Position numbers and translations under genes: made by a program. From Tetrastigma voinierianum (taxonomy: Eukaryota; Streptophyta; Magnoliopsida; Vitales; Vitaceae), in NCBI GenBank assembly GCA_016808115.1, contig JAEQBH010000666.1:124001-188000 (forward strand): DNA of 64,000 bases. Direction: 5' to 3'. The notes beneath the pieces are model-generated. The model searched no databases. It saw nothing but the letters and a program-made list of their open reading frames with translations, and was not told the DNA's origin. Of the stretch, positions 36,290-47,939 are shown piece after piece. Numbering within the stretch: position 1 is the stretch's first letter; the number at the start of each line of letters is the position of its first letter.

Positions 36290-37556
36290 AATACATGTAC
36301 AAAACGAATGTCAAAGTGTTATTTGATCCGGGAGCGCCTCACTCATTTGTATCCCCATCTTATGCTAAGAAATTGAACAAGGGTAAAATGATAATGGAAA
36401 ATCCCTAGCTATTAAAGACACCACTGAGAAATAGCTTGTGCAACCATGTATGTACGATCACGTGAGATAACATGCGATAGCAGATTATATGTGTTGATTT
36501 GATTTGAATTGTTTTATACCTGGAGTTTGATGTTATCTTAGGTATGGAATGGTTGTCGCCTAACTATGCAACCATGGATTGTTATGTAAAGAAGATAACG
36601 CTCAAACCATTTGGGAGTATTCAGTTTGTTTTCCGCGGAGATCATAATGGAAGCCCTTAGTACTGATTTCACTTACAGCAGAAGGAGGTTACTAAGGCTG
36701 CCAGGGTATTTAGCCTCATGTGAGAGATGCTGAATTTCACCGATTGGGGAGATATAATTGCTGTGAGGGATTACTCAGATGTCTTTCCGACGATTTACCA
36801 GATTATGGAACCTTAATAGGAAATCGAAGCGACATTGGACTTGTTACCCGGTACAAATCCTATATCTATTGCACCATACCGTATGGGCACCCACCTAATT
36901 GAAAGAGTTGAAAGAGCAATGCAAGGAATTGCCGGATAAGGGTTTTATTAGATCACAAAGCCACCGCGGGTGCACCCTATGTTATTTAGAAGAAAAAGGA
37001 TAAGACTATGAGGATGGGCATTGATTACCGGCGCTTGAATAAGGTAACAATCAAGAATAGGTATCCACTTCTTTAATAGATGATTTGTTTGACCGCCATG
37101 TGGGGCTACCACAAAGATTGACCTTCGGGTCCGGTTACCACGCCTGAAGATAAGTGAGGGAAGATATAATTAAGACCGCATCCGTGACTCCAGATGGTCA
37201 TTATGAGTTCCGGTATTACCGCTTAAGGACTAACGACTACCGCGTTTATGGATTTGATGAACCGGTTTTCAAACCTATTCCTGATAAATTTGTGGTGGTG
37301 CTTTATAGATGATATCCCGATTTATTCAAAAGTCATGTGGTCATGAACACCTCAGATTGTACTACGTAATCTTAGAACACATCAATCGTATCCAAAATCG
37401 CCTAAATGTGAGTTTTTGGCTTAACAAAGGTGAGTTTTCGGGGCATGTGGATAAGCAAGGAGGGTGTTCGTGTGGATCCAAGAAGGTGTAAGCAGTGGTC
37501 TAACTGCCTAGACCACCAATGTGACCGAGATAATGTGAGTTTTCTGGTATGGTCGG
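36290..37556 (+). pseudogene. Protease and RT remnant of the third gypsy family
   Basis: Protease shows KVLFDPGAPHSFVSPSYAKK at ~36310-36370, where the catalytic D-S-G-A has become D-P-G-A. A WLSPNYATMDCYVKKITLKP-type segment follows at ~36550-36610. RT is recognisable at 37010-37250 (MGIDYRRLNK, then GHYEFRYYRL). The frame stops at 37556 before YRRFVKDF, which resumes at 39214 after a solo LTR. It is dead, with frequent stops. Confidence 0.75.
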
Positions 37557-38430
37557 ATATTTGATTCGTGGGCCACAAGAGGGTCGAGCTAAAATCAACA
37601 AAATTTATATACACCTAGTCTTACACGCGTAGTCGCTTTTACCGCAGATAAAGGGTCTAGTGGCCTAACACGGATGTGTTTTCATCCTAGGAATGATTTC
37701 CAGATAAGTGCAAGAAGGTAAGGCTTTCATTCGACTTTATGATTTTTGTTTCAAAAACAGTGGAAATAGTTTAACTGCTGAGAAATTGTAAAAACTAAAA
37801 GTGAAGTGAAAAAGTTAACTTTGAAGATTTAGGTCACTAACTTGGTGTTGTATAAACAAGTGTCTCTGGTTTTATCTCTCAAGTGACATGCAACCTATAG
37901 TCCAAGGCATAACGATCTATGTTAACTAGCAAACCTAACCCCTAAAATGTAACTCCCATTTGAGTTAACATTGTAACATGCGCCTATGGTCCTTTTCGCC
38001 TTTGAAACCCTAACATTCAATATCATCTCGTTAATCGAAGACCATCTAAAAAACCACAATGCATCTAGCATTAAGTATGCACTGTATCCTAAAGCATGGA
38101 GAGTATTGGCCAAATCAATAACATTAAATGCTATTCAAAACCTAATTTGAGAAGATGAGGGCCATGCAACACAAGACTGAGTTTCTTTAACGTAAGAGGA
38201 CAACATGTATACGCCCACTACCAAGCTGCACTTCCTTCCTCTTCACAAAGAAAGGAGGCTTAGTTACATCTCTCGAGTTGTCATCCCCAAGAGGTTCATA
38301 AACAAGAAAATAAGGGAAAGAGGAGAGAGAAGAGAGAAAGCAAAACCCTAACTAAAATACGAGACTTTTATTTACAAAAATGAAAACTTACAAAATTTCT
38401 TTCTCTCCCCAAATCTGCTGCCTGGGGTTA

Positions 38431-38431
<1 letters not shown>

Positions 38432-38478
<47 letters not shown>

Positions 38479-38485
38479 TTTTTTT
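38432..38485. repeat. A43 followed directly by T11
   Basis: Forty-three A's (38432-38474) run straight into eleven T's (38475-38485). Such a junction can fold on itself. It may be slippage, or the meeting point of two tails. No SINE or LINE body is recognised beside it. Confidence 0.9.
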
Positions 38486-38619
38486 GATAGTGGTTTCATG
38501 TGCCACCTCAATACATGAAAATACCATAAAGCCTAACAATTTAGCTAAGTTAAAGGACAAGAGAGAGTAATACACCAAATTTGAAGTCGGTTGGCATTAA
38601 TTACAAAAACATGACGCAG

Positions 38620-38900
38620 GCAAAGGAATTTCGCAGATCAAGAATTTCTTCACGCTAGGTAGCGAAATCACCATGCATAGCTTAAAATAGAAAATTCGCT
38701 AAGGTTTCAAGAATTTTCATGGCTAGCGAATTTCGCTTAGCTTAGCGAAATTTATGTGAGTAGCTTAAACATGAAATTTCATTAGGAACAAGGTTTCATT
38801 TAAACTGTGTCTAGCGAAATTGGTAATTTCATAAGGTTAAATTTTCGCTAAGGTTACAATTTTCGTAATCCCAAATAAATTTTCGTAATCTTAGCGAAAT
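38620..38900. repeat. AGCGAAATT / AATTTCGCT motif cluster
   Basis: About nine direct and inverted copies of TAGCGAAAT or its complement within 280 bp, including AGCGAATTTCGCT, a perfect inverted repeat around one T. The cluster is irregular and lies in the solo LTR. Confidence 0.75.
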
Positions 38901-39213
38901 TCCCGATTTGTCGATCTTCACGCATTGCTTCCTCGCCCTCTACCGCAGACGATTTCCAGTCACTTTGCTCTTCATCTTCTTTTGATTTTTGGTCTCGATT
39001 GATGGTCAAAACGGATTCATCATTTGACTCGCATTGAACTCCCAAAGTGCGCAAAACTCCGCAGAAACAACCAAAATAACCTCTAACCGGCATAAGTGAT
39101 ACTAAGAAGACTTTGAACACTTCACCGTACAATGACATGATTGGGCAAGAAAGCACTCAAAACCTATCTAATATAGGGTTCAAAATAGCACTTTTTGGGT
39201 ACTAATCAATATT

Positions 39214-39735
39214 ACAGGAGATTTGTGAAAGATTTTTCCAGAATATCTGCTCCACCGATTACCACCGGCTGATCGTGAAGTAAAATTTGAGTGGGATGAC
39301 ACTCGTGAGCAAAGTTTTAAAACTTAAGGATTGCTTAACTACGTCTCCAAATGTTAGCATTACCCACGTATTGGTGGAGGTATGACAAGGTATTGTATGC
39401 CTCCGTAGTAGGGAGCTCACAGTTTTGGATGCAAGAATGGAAGGTAATAAGTATGCATCCGCATGCTTGAGGAGACATGAGTTGAATTATCCTACACATG
39501 ACCTGAGATGGCGGCAGGATTTTTGGGTAATCAAGATATGGAAGCACTAGCTTCAGAGAGGGCGAAGTGAGATTTACACGATCACAAAAAGCCTTCATAA
39601 TACATTCAAGAAGAGAGATTTGAATCTCGTGCAGTAGAAGATGGGTAGAGTTATCAAAGACTATGGACGCTGGTCATTTTATCATCCCGAAAGCCAATGT
39701 GTGGTCGATGCTTTAAGCAGAAGTCCATGGCGCCT
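39214..39735 (+). pseudogene. RNase H remnant of the third gypsy family
   Basis: Begins YRRFVKDFSRI (39214 on), the join between RT and RNase H. It continues through FEWDDTREQSFK and later RVIKDYGRWSFYHPESQ, then VVDALSR near 39710. This completes the RT frame interrupted at 37556. Integrase should follow but is missing; the sequence passes into an LTR fragment. Confidence 0.75.
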
Positions 39736-39739
39736 AGCA

Positions 39740-39884
39740 CATATTTCAGCATATTTCGGCCTAGCACATCCTTCATGGGAAAACGGCTTGCACTGTGGTG
39801 TACACGGTGATCGACGCCATTTGAGGCCGAATTGTGAAGAAAGCCGGATTGTATTTTGATAGATATTTTGTAAAATATAATGAA

Positions 39885-39969
<85 letters not shown>

Positions 39970-40254
39970 AAGAGTGTTGTAATTAAACTCTGTAAAGACT
40001 ATTGTAATATAGCCTTGTATATTTTTTTTGTATGGATAAATGAGCCTCGGTAAGACCACTTTACTCAAATGGACCTCGGCACCTGGCCATTGCATTATAT
40101 TGGGCCCCTGGATATCAAGTGTTGTTGTATAATATACAGGTTGAGAATTGGATAAAGCTCCTTGTACAAAGGAGACTATGTCTGATTTTTGTTAAATTAT
40201 GGATCCCGATGAATGAGACATTACAATCCGGTATCAGGTTACTCAATATCCACG
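39740..40254 (+). mobile_element. Chromovirus LTR fragment (3' half)
   Basis: The order of blocks matches 22180-22620 of the LTR at 20350-22689: aattgtgaagaaagccgg, a short AT-rich part, aaagctcc...aaaggagactatg, then ttatggatcccgatgaatg. The 5' half and the last ~60 bp are missing. A (TA)n microsatellite fills 39889-39966. It is cut on the right by the next LTR at 40255. Confidence 0.75.
39889..39966. repeat. (TA)n microsatellite
   Basis: About 76 bp of uninterrupted TA dinucleotides within the LTR fragment. The peptide of alternating Ile and Tyr read across it is meaningless. Confidence 0.95.
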
Positions 40255-40469
40255 GGTAAAACCTGAGAAAAATCGAATTTTTCTAAAGAAAGGCAAAACA
40301 GTAATTTACCTCTAGAGTACAGGTTGAAAACTTATAAATCTTCTAGATCTCAAATGAAGAAACGGACCTCACCATAGGATTCGTCATGCAAAATCTAGTT
40401 ACTAAGACGAATTTTGTTGAATTCCGAGATGGTTGGATTTTTCAAGATTTTTGGGGTAAAAAGGAACCC

Positions 40470-40567
40470 AAATGAGTGGGTGACACATGGCACGATGCAT
40501 GCATGCCATGTGGGTTACACATGGCATGGTGCATGCGTGCCATGTGGATGTGTCTAGCCTATAAAAG
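40470..40567 (+). promoter_or_regulatory. LTR promoter: TATAAAAG with ACACATGGC motifs
   Basis: TATAAAAG at 40560-40567 is preceded within 80 bp by GACACATGGCACGATGCAT and TTACACATGGCATGGTGCAT, two near-copies. The same motif family is seen in the LTRs at 15640-15835 and 59600-59930. A GA-rich leader (gaggaaaagagaggggg) follows the TATA box. Confidence 0.6.
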
Positions 40568-41266
40568 GGGATTGGTGGAGGAAAAGAGAGGGGGAATTAG
40601 AAGAAAGGGAGAGAGAGAGGGAGAGGAAGGAAGATCCAATAGCTTTTTCCTTTGATTTCCAGCGGTTTCAACGGTCAGAGTTCGTCGGGCCAAGAGTTAA
40701 AGTCCGTCTACTTGACGAGGGATTTTCCTACTCTGGTTGATTGCCTTCCTTTTTGGACAAGTGTTCAAAGGGACGGGTTGGGATTATCATTCGACTCCGA
40801 GGTTCGTGGATTGCCCGCGGCTTGTGGGGCCTGGATGTGGCCCGAGGCATGGCATGTCTAGCGGCTCTGGTATACTTTGATTTGAAATACCATGGGCCGA
40901 TCTGAGATTGTTCCATGCTTAGGTTGTGGCATGTTTGTGTGGCCTGTGATGGCTGTACATGTGGACTGCTTTTGGGGGTATCTCTTATGCTACAATTGTG
41001 TCCGAGAACCGTTGTTCCTTGCTTGTTTTATGGACTTCCATTTCGTGATAATCGTTTGATCGAATGTCGATATATGAACTCTAATATATTGACATTGAGA
41101 TAAACCTGCTTGGAAATTATATATGCTTTTTTTGACATAACTATTCAGCGATACATGATAAATTGTCCAGATGACGTGCATTACATAAGGCAGACAGAGA
41201 AGTGACATGCAATGGCATAATGCATCAGATAGCCCACCGAGGCATCACATTCATGGGCGTAAGTGC

Positions 41267-41445
41267 ATGGTGCCATCACACACCATCCTTGGTGGTTGAT
41301 GAGCGCGCCGATACGCTGGAATAAAGTTCAACTTAGTCGCTGTTCTTTAGCATGAATGGTGCCATCACACACCATCCTTGGTGGTTGATGAGTGGGCTCG
41401 ATACGTTGAACGAAGTTCAGCGGAGTTCCACTGTTCGCAGAGCAT
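41267..41445. repeat. 89-bp tandem duplication in LTR
   Basis: Two copies start at 41267 and 41356 with ATGGTGCCATCACACACCAT, then CCTTGGTGGTTGATGAG, GATACG and GAAGTTCA. The first ~40 bases are nearly identical. Confidence 0.9.
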
Positions 41446-42716
41446 GAAAACTCAGGTCTTGGCAAGTAGTTAGCAGTGATAGATACTCCCCTCGGGTGAA
41501 AGCCCAGATTTTTGGTTATACATTCTGTCTCAACAATGAAAGCCGTGAAAGTGTAAGGAGTGCGAAGCCTGCAGTGAGACCCCGAAAATTCGCCTACCCG
41601 AAAAGACACATGTTTTGTTAATAAAATGATCCTTGGAAGTGAAACATCCAATAAGTTTTGATTTCTAAAAACTTAATTTTGTTTCAAAGTGATCATTGGA
41701 TGAAATTCATTGTTGATGGATGTTATCACACATTTTCTATGCATTGTGTGATGGGAGTCTGTGATGACTCGGATTTTTCATGCATTAAGTGAGTCTCATC
41801 GCATTTCATGGCATGACATGTAGTATTCCATTAGAATTGCATCATTCTATTGGAATGTGGATATATATATATATATATGTGTGTGTCCAAGTGAACATTG
41901 CATGTGCATTTAAGGTGGTAATGTAAGAGTCTCTCTACTGGGCGTGGCTCACCCTTTATGAGAAAAATTTTCAAGTGTAAGGTATACATAAGTGGATGGC
42001 TCTCATTCATTGAGATGTCAAGAAAGTCGACCAGGGCCGGGTATAGTTAGTTTTCAAAAACTTCAAGAAATAATGTCGTATATGCCTGTGTATGTACTAG
42101 AGCTTGTAATTGAACTCATAGTAAGATGTTTTGAAAATAACATAAAAAGTTTATTGAATGTGGCTAAGCAGATCCCAGTGAATGAGATTGGATAGTGTGG
42201 TATCGAGACACATGATATCCATGTAATTTAACTCGCTTCATAGCTCGTGTCGTGACGCAGGTATGTGATTTCCTAGACTCGATGAATGGATCCCAATTAA
42301 TGGGATTAGATAGTTATAAGTAAATTTGTGACATGATATCCAATTGGTATTTCCGCGCAAGTCGACGGTCAGTCAATGGACCCCTGCTCAGCGTAATAGC
42401 TTGCATCGCAGCCAGGCATATCGATTACCTAGAGTCATGGGCATGGATTTAGACCATTGCATCCATTATGCATTCATGTTTTATGCCATGTGATTGTGTG
42501 TTACATATTGCGTGAATTATATACATGGTAGAATTTATATAGGAAAAGATGAACACTGGGTTGTGAGAAATGCCTTGGGGAGTTCGAAATGATGGAAACG
42601 AAATAGTTCAGATGTGGAAGGTCTATTAGTAAATGGCTTCTTGCATTGCTGGGACAGAAACATGATCAATTGTTGGATGTTATGTAAGACTTCTATTACT
42701 ATCTCATTTTATGTAG

Positions 42717-43560
42717 ATGGCCGGTAGAGGAAGAGGGACGCGAGGCAGGGAGAGTGGGATAACTAACTACCACCGGCCATACCAACAAGCTTTCATGGAA
42801 GCTATTTGTTATGTCGGCTGCTACAATTACATAGGCTAGTGCGACTGTGAGCCAGGGAGGGTCAGGTAACCTCCAGAGATTTGAAGCACATCATCCTCCA
42901 ACCTTAAAGGGAAGAGGGGACCCGATGATAGCTGATCATTGGTTTCAGAGGCTTCGATAAGATCTCGAGGCTACGAGGTCACCTCTGATGCCACTAAGAT
43001 GAAGCTAGCTACGTTCCAAGCTGGAGGGTGAATCCCATGTATGGTGGGATTGGATTAAAGCCTCAAGAGACTTAGAGGCCATGACATAGGCTTTCATGCG
43101 GAAAAAGTATCTCAAAGATCTACTGACATGCAAAGGCTCTGAGTCTCGAATCGAGACAAATGTAACAATGACAAAGAGCCGAGTACGTGGCTAATTTCAC
43201 AGAGTTAGCCAGTTTTGCTGATGATTATAAAATTGTGGGACTTCTCCTACAAGACCTAGACTCGATGGTTAGGACTACTATGACCATTGAGAGGGAGGTG
43301 GATGATGCTTGGACCATCCGGGATGTGGGTGTTGTTAAAGATAAGAGGAAGGAGAGTCAACCTTCTTGTTCTGGCTCGAGGAAGAAGCGAAGACTCTACT
43401 ATACAAGGATTTTGCTGATTGTATTGCGAAGCATCAAGGCCAAGGCCGTATCGATCATCTCCCGTGCGTATATCTCCAAGGCTTACAACAACCCAGCGTA
43501 GGCCATGTTACCATTACCACACCGACACTCCCGAGGCGAGATTGTCCCCGCAGGCAGGAA
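42717..43560 (+). pseudogene. Tekay-like gag remnant
   Basis: Starts with an ATG at 42717 encoding MAGRGRGTRGRES. It continues through capsid sequence with stops (FKGRGDPMIADHW-like, then TSDATKMKLATF). The best open frame (43187-43501) reads ANFTELASFADDYKIVGLLL, QDLDSMVRTTMTIEREVDDA and RKESQPSCSG. A nucleocapsid zinc knuckle is expected at 43495-43560 and is broken by a frameshift; CPRRQ remains. Gag is followed by protease at ~43820. Confidence 0.85.
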
Positions 43561-43819
43561 TCCCAAAGTTGCGGGACACCTCAAATCCCCGGGCCATCAA
43601 TGGATGTACACAGACATAGTTTGTTCCTCCTCACCCCACCATGGGCTAAGAGAGACAATATCAATCACAGGGCGCTGCACAAGGCCCTATTATTTCGTAG
43701 TCAGGTCATATGGGCCAGGGAAGGGGCCGAGCTCGAGGCTAGGGCTCACAAGCCGAGACTTTAAGGACCTAGGAGTGTGTCTACGCCATTCCTCTGCATA
43801 CTGAGATTGCAGATCAGTT

Positions 43820-46560
43820 GGTTATTCATGGTATGTTTATACTCTTGCGCCTATGGGCAAGAGTATTGTTTGATTCTGGTGCATCTCATTCCTTTGTTGC
43901 TGCATCATGTGTGAAAGAATTGGGCTTAAAGGTCGAAACGTTATGTAACGCCCCAAAAATACCCTAGAATTTTTATAATAATTTTATTATATATTCCGAG
44001 TATAAATTGAGCCAAACTTGGGTTTTTCCGGGAAAATTGATAAATTGTTAAACTGTGAAAATGATAAATGTGAAATGAATATGTGAGCATATGATTGAAT
44101 GTTATATGCTAAATTGAGAAATTGATTGAACCTAAATAAACCCAAGTGAAAAAGGGCAAATTTGGAATTTGACAAAATAAGAACCTATGGGTCAAGAATA
44201 GAATAAGCTTAAATGCCAAGTGAATTAATTGATAAATGAAAGTGAAATTAAGAGTTAAAATGCCAAAAATGAGAAATGAGATTTATTGAAGTGCCAAACA
44301 TGGCCTGAGCATTGATAAGTGGTATTAGGACCACATTTGGTCTTAGAAACCACCCATAAGTGCCAAAACGTTTCTGGGGGACAAGAGAGAGAAGCTAGGG
44401 TTTCGGGAAAATAGTTGAGATCGTGTGAATCCTCAATGTTTATGCAAGATCTTGCAAGGAGGAAGCGAGTTACTGTGCTTGCTTTAAGTGCAAAGTGATT
44501 TCCATGGTATTACACAAACCTTAGATCTCTTTAAATGATATTTGTTAGAAAAAACTCCTAATCCATCCATGGTTTTGCTTCATGATTGGGGTTTAGGGAT
44601 GATATTAAAATGCTTGGGAGAGTTTTCCATAATTTGTTTTTGAAGCTGGTGATTTGCAGAAAATCGCAAAAATGAGCAAAAGAAAAATGGAATCAAGTAG
44701 TAATTGGACCCTTCGCCGTAGCGAAGGGTTGCCTCGCCGCGGCCAAAGGCCAAAAAGGCCTCCTCAGTCTGCTCCGCTTAAGGCAGCCCGCTACGCCGAG
44801 GCGGCCACCGTCACAACGGGCGCTGTGATTTTTGCTTCGAACGCCATTCATGCACCGATAGTTTGGGGACCCTAATAAATGATCAATGGGGGTTCAAATA
44901 AGAATGAAACTAAGTGAAAACGTACCATACCTTGCCATCTCGCACATTCTATGTGATTAGCGACTTACTAAATGTGACGTGTGTGATTCATAGTGGACCT
45001 GAGGATCACCTAACTTAGGATCGAGGATTGAAGGTGCAAGGCAAAAAAAGAGAGAGAAAGATCGGTTTGTTCTATCTTCTCCTATTCTCGTTTCAAGATT
45101 TGAAATGTTTATTCTAAATGCATAAGAAAAGCATATTGATTTGTTTTAATTGATTGTGAAATGTTTGCATGATTATTGAAAATGAACTGTTTATATAAAT
45201 GAACATATTGTACTGTATTTCGATATAAAGGATTTGAACGCCCTTAATAGAATGTTAATCGTTTAATTCGCATAAAGGATAGATTGGTATACCAATAAGG
45301 GTCAAATTAGCAGTACTGCGAACAAATGTATTGATGTGTCATCCGATCGCCATCAAATGGACAAAAGATCGAGCAAGTAGCCCACGATTGATTTTAATAA
45401 CTGGGCCAAATAAATCTCCGTTGGGACCACTGTGTTATAAAACAAATGTTTTTATATCGGCCTGCAGCCCAACGGGACCGTGCTGGTGATTCCGATATCC
45501 TGAATACCGAAAACATAGGTTAAATTCGTTAAGGGTATAACTGAATTGATTTAAGATTGTTGACATATTTGAAAAGCATGATTGCAAATTGAAATGAAAA
45601 GAGCATTGTGAAATGCATGAATTGGTTATAAATGAATTATAACATATGAAAGTGTATATTTGGGATGATCAATGAACCGTAAATTATTGTATATAAAATA
45701 ATCATATGTATTGCATTGACATTTATCATCCAAAAAGATTTGAAATTTTTGTTTCGCAAAATTGCATGCTTTGACTTAAACTGAAACGGAATAATGGAAT
45801 TGTATAGAACCACTAAGCATGAAAATGCTTAGCGTATTGTTTTATCAATGCGCAGGTACCAAGTGAACATGGATGAAAGGCAAGATCAAGAAGTGCAAAG
45901 TCATAGAGAAAGTTGCGGTGTATAAGTGTATACCCCGCCATATGCATATCATTATCTCTTTTGAACACATGTTATTTGTGAACCAAAGGGTTAAACTCTG
46001 AAAATGTGTTTTCTATATCGTTTTGTAAAGGCATGGCATGCCATTTGGAAACTAATTGTATAAGAGTAAATGTTTAGGGGCCTACCATTTGAAAATGCTT
46101 CAGCGTAATTGAAAACCCTAAACGAAATAAAATAAACAAAATGTTTCGAGAAGATAATTGAAAATGTCGGAGTAAAATGGACTCGGGGGTTGCTACACTT
46201 AAAGTGGTGTTAGAGTGTCTTCGAGGTTTTGGTTCGGATCCGCCAACCGGGTCGGACCGGGCTCGAGGGTTGCTACACCTTAGAAGGGCCATTACATGTG
46301 AATTCTCCCCTAGGAACTGGGGTAAGAATTGATTAGATATGACGGGATTGAGTTAGAGATCTCAAGGATTCTACTCACCATGGACCTTAGGGTCATAAAC
46401 ATGTCGGAGTTTGATGTCATCCTTGGGATGGACTAGTTGACGGTACATCATTGATTGTGATCGTAAGAGGGTTACCACCTACACACCAAGTGGTAGTCGA
46501 TTCATATTTCATGGGGATAAGCATGATGTTTTACCCTAGATCGTGTACGATTCTGTATGG
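43820..46560 (+). pseudogene. Tekay-like protease, split by a solo LTR
   Basis: The catalytic segment FDSGASHSFVAASCVKELGL lies at 43869-43928, with intact Asp-Ser-Gly. The frame is broken at 43943 and resumes at 46278 in the same frame. Downstream MSEFDVILGMD (46401-46433) is the usual second half of the protease, followed by a stop. The domain is therefore decayed beyond the insertion itself. Confidence 0.85.
43944..46277 (+). mobile_element. Solo LTR in Tekay protease, TSD CGTTA/CCTTA
   Basis: Starts TGTAACGCCCC and ends GGGTTGCTACA, 2334 bp. Flanks are CGTTA (43939-43943) and CCTTA (46278-46282), a TSD with one difference. The same family gives the solo LTR at 54867. A 17-bp end segment (CTCGGGGGTTGCTACAC) is also present 80 bp upstream. 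The central part includes tccgcc-rich sequence near 44740-44820. Confidence 0.88.
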
Positions 46561-46932
46561 CACCTGATAGTCAAGGTCAAGGCAAGCCTTTTACCCCGGA
46601 GGACGAGTCGAGACAGAGTTGGGCTCCACCTCCTGCAGTTTTCATTTAGCATGTGAGGGATGTTTTTCCCGAGGAACTGTTGGGATTCCCTTTCCACAGG
46701 GCTATAGACTTCGTTATCAAGTTACACCCTGATACATCGACTATTTTTATGACTCTGCCTAGAATGGTGCCTGTTGAGTTGTAGGAACTCAAAGTCCAAT
46801 TGCAAGAATTGTTGGACAGGGGTTTCATTAGACCGAACACTTAATCTCGGAGCGCTCTAGTTCTGTTTGCCAAGAAGAAGGATAAGACCTTTCGACTTTG
46901 AATAGATTATCGGCAGTTGAATAGGTTTACCA

Positions 46933-47939
46933 AGATGCAGGAGCTTCTACAACAAACATTGGGAATTCGATCATAATTATCGAAAATTTAGATTTGGGAG
47001 GTTGTGAAACCTTAGGGACACCAAATCTATTTCTAAATCCAAGTATTCTGAGTCTTGTTACTATTTTGATTTGGAATCATTTTATTTTAGAAAGATTTGT
47101 TCTCCAAATCAAAGTAGTAATTGCTTATTTAATTTAGAAAGATTCTTTTCCTAGTCAAAATAGAAGTTTATATTTCGTTTTTAGGAGTTGCTTTATTTAA
47201 ATTAGAAAGTCTTTGTTTTCCAAATCAAAGTAGGAGTTTCTTTATTTGATTTAGAAAGTATGGGGCTATATATAACCCCATAATGTAGTCTTTTGACAAT
47301 TCAATTCAAGTTTAATAATATTTTTAGATTTTTCTTTTTAAGAGTTCTCTCTTATTCTCTTATCTCTCGAGGATTCCCTGAGTGGCGAGTTGGTCATTTT
47401 ATCCCTAGGTGGATTCCCTGGTGAATAAGTATATCTCTTTGTTCTCTAATCTCTTGTGGATTTTCTGAGTAGCTAGATTGTGGCTTCTTATCCCTTTCGT
47501 GGATTCTCGGGTTGTAGCATCTATCCTTTTATTACCTCTATTCATTCCCATCACCTTCTCTTTTCAAATTTCAAATTTTCAACCTAACCTGGCAAACATT
47601 CGAATCCGGGTTCCATATTTCTAAAACCTTCATATACTTGTTTCACTATAGAATAATAAAAACCATCATCCCTAACTCGAGAAACCTTAAATTCATCCAT
47701 AGCTCCTGGGGCTCACATTAGAAAAAAACCCGAGAACCTCAAATTAGCTCAAAACAAGGCTGTTTTGCATCAAACCAAAATCAAACATTTCCAAACCTAA
47801 AATCCTTCATTCTAAACTGTAATTCCATCATATATCAACCCTAAATTGACCAGACCTATCCCTTACCCATCAAAGTTCTACCCATCACCTAATTTACCTA
47901 AACCATTAGATCATCCATCACGGTCCCAGCCTTGCATAA
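46933..47939 (+). mobile_element. LTR 1 of the array
   Basis: Starts AGATGCAGGAGC and ends CCTTGCATAA. TATATATAA lies at 47267-47275, 334 bp from the start. Segment 47340-47520 holds several TTGTGGATT / GGATTCCCT-type short repeats. Confidence 0.88.

Larger units (their letters stand above)
37562..39208 (-). mobile_element. Solo LTR, 1647 bp, TSD ATATT
   Basis: The edges are TGATT...AATCA, a perfect five-base terminal inverted repeat. ATATT lies directly outside on both sides (37557-37561 and 39209-39213). Removing the segment rejoins the RT reading frame of the host element. The strand is inferred from resemblance of the right edge (read on the minus strand) to Athila-type LTR starts and is uncertain. 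The interior has A43/T11 and an AGCGAAATT motif cluster (38640-38900). Confidence 0.9.
40255..42398 (+). mobile_element. 5' LTR of the host Tekay-like element
   Basis: Starts GGTAAAACCTG (TGTAAAACC with the first base changed) and ends near AGCGTAATA, a decayed GGCGTCACA-type end, 2144 bp. It is followed by a decayed tRNA-iMet-type primer site (TTGCATCGCAGCC, 42401-42413, 9 of 13 against TGGTATCAGAGCC). A TATA box TATAAAAG lies at 40560-40567, with GACACATGGC motifs upstream. It carries an 89-bp duplication (41267 and 41356). Confidence 0.8.

Noticed and set aside
39682..40095. 137-codon minus-strand open frame
   Set aside because: It runs through the second (TA)n tract and an LTR fragment, and is antisense to RNase H.
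44654..44875. Arg/Pro-rich open frame with GC-rich codons
   Set aside because: It lies wholly within the solo LTR 43944-46277. The GC-rich patch has a degraded counterpart in the sibling LTR near 55640, so it is LTR sequence, not a captured gene.
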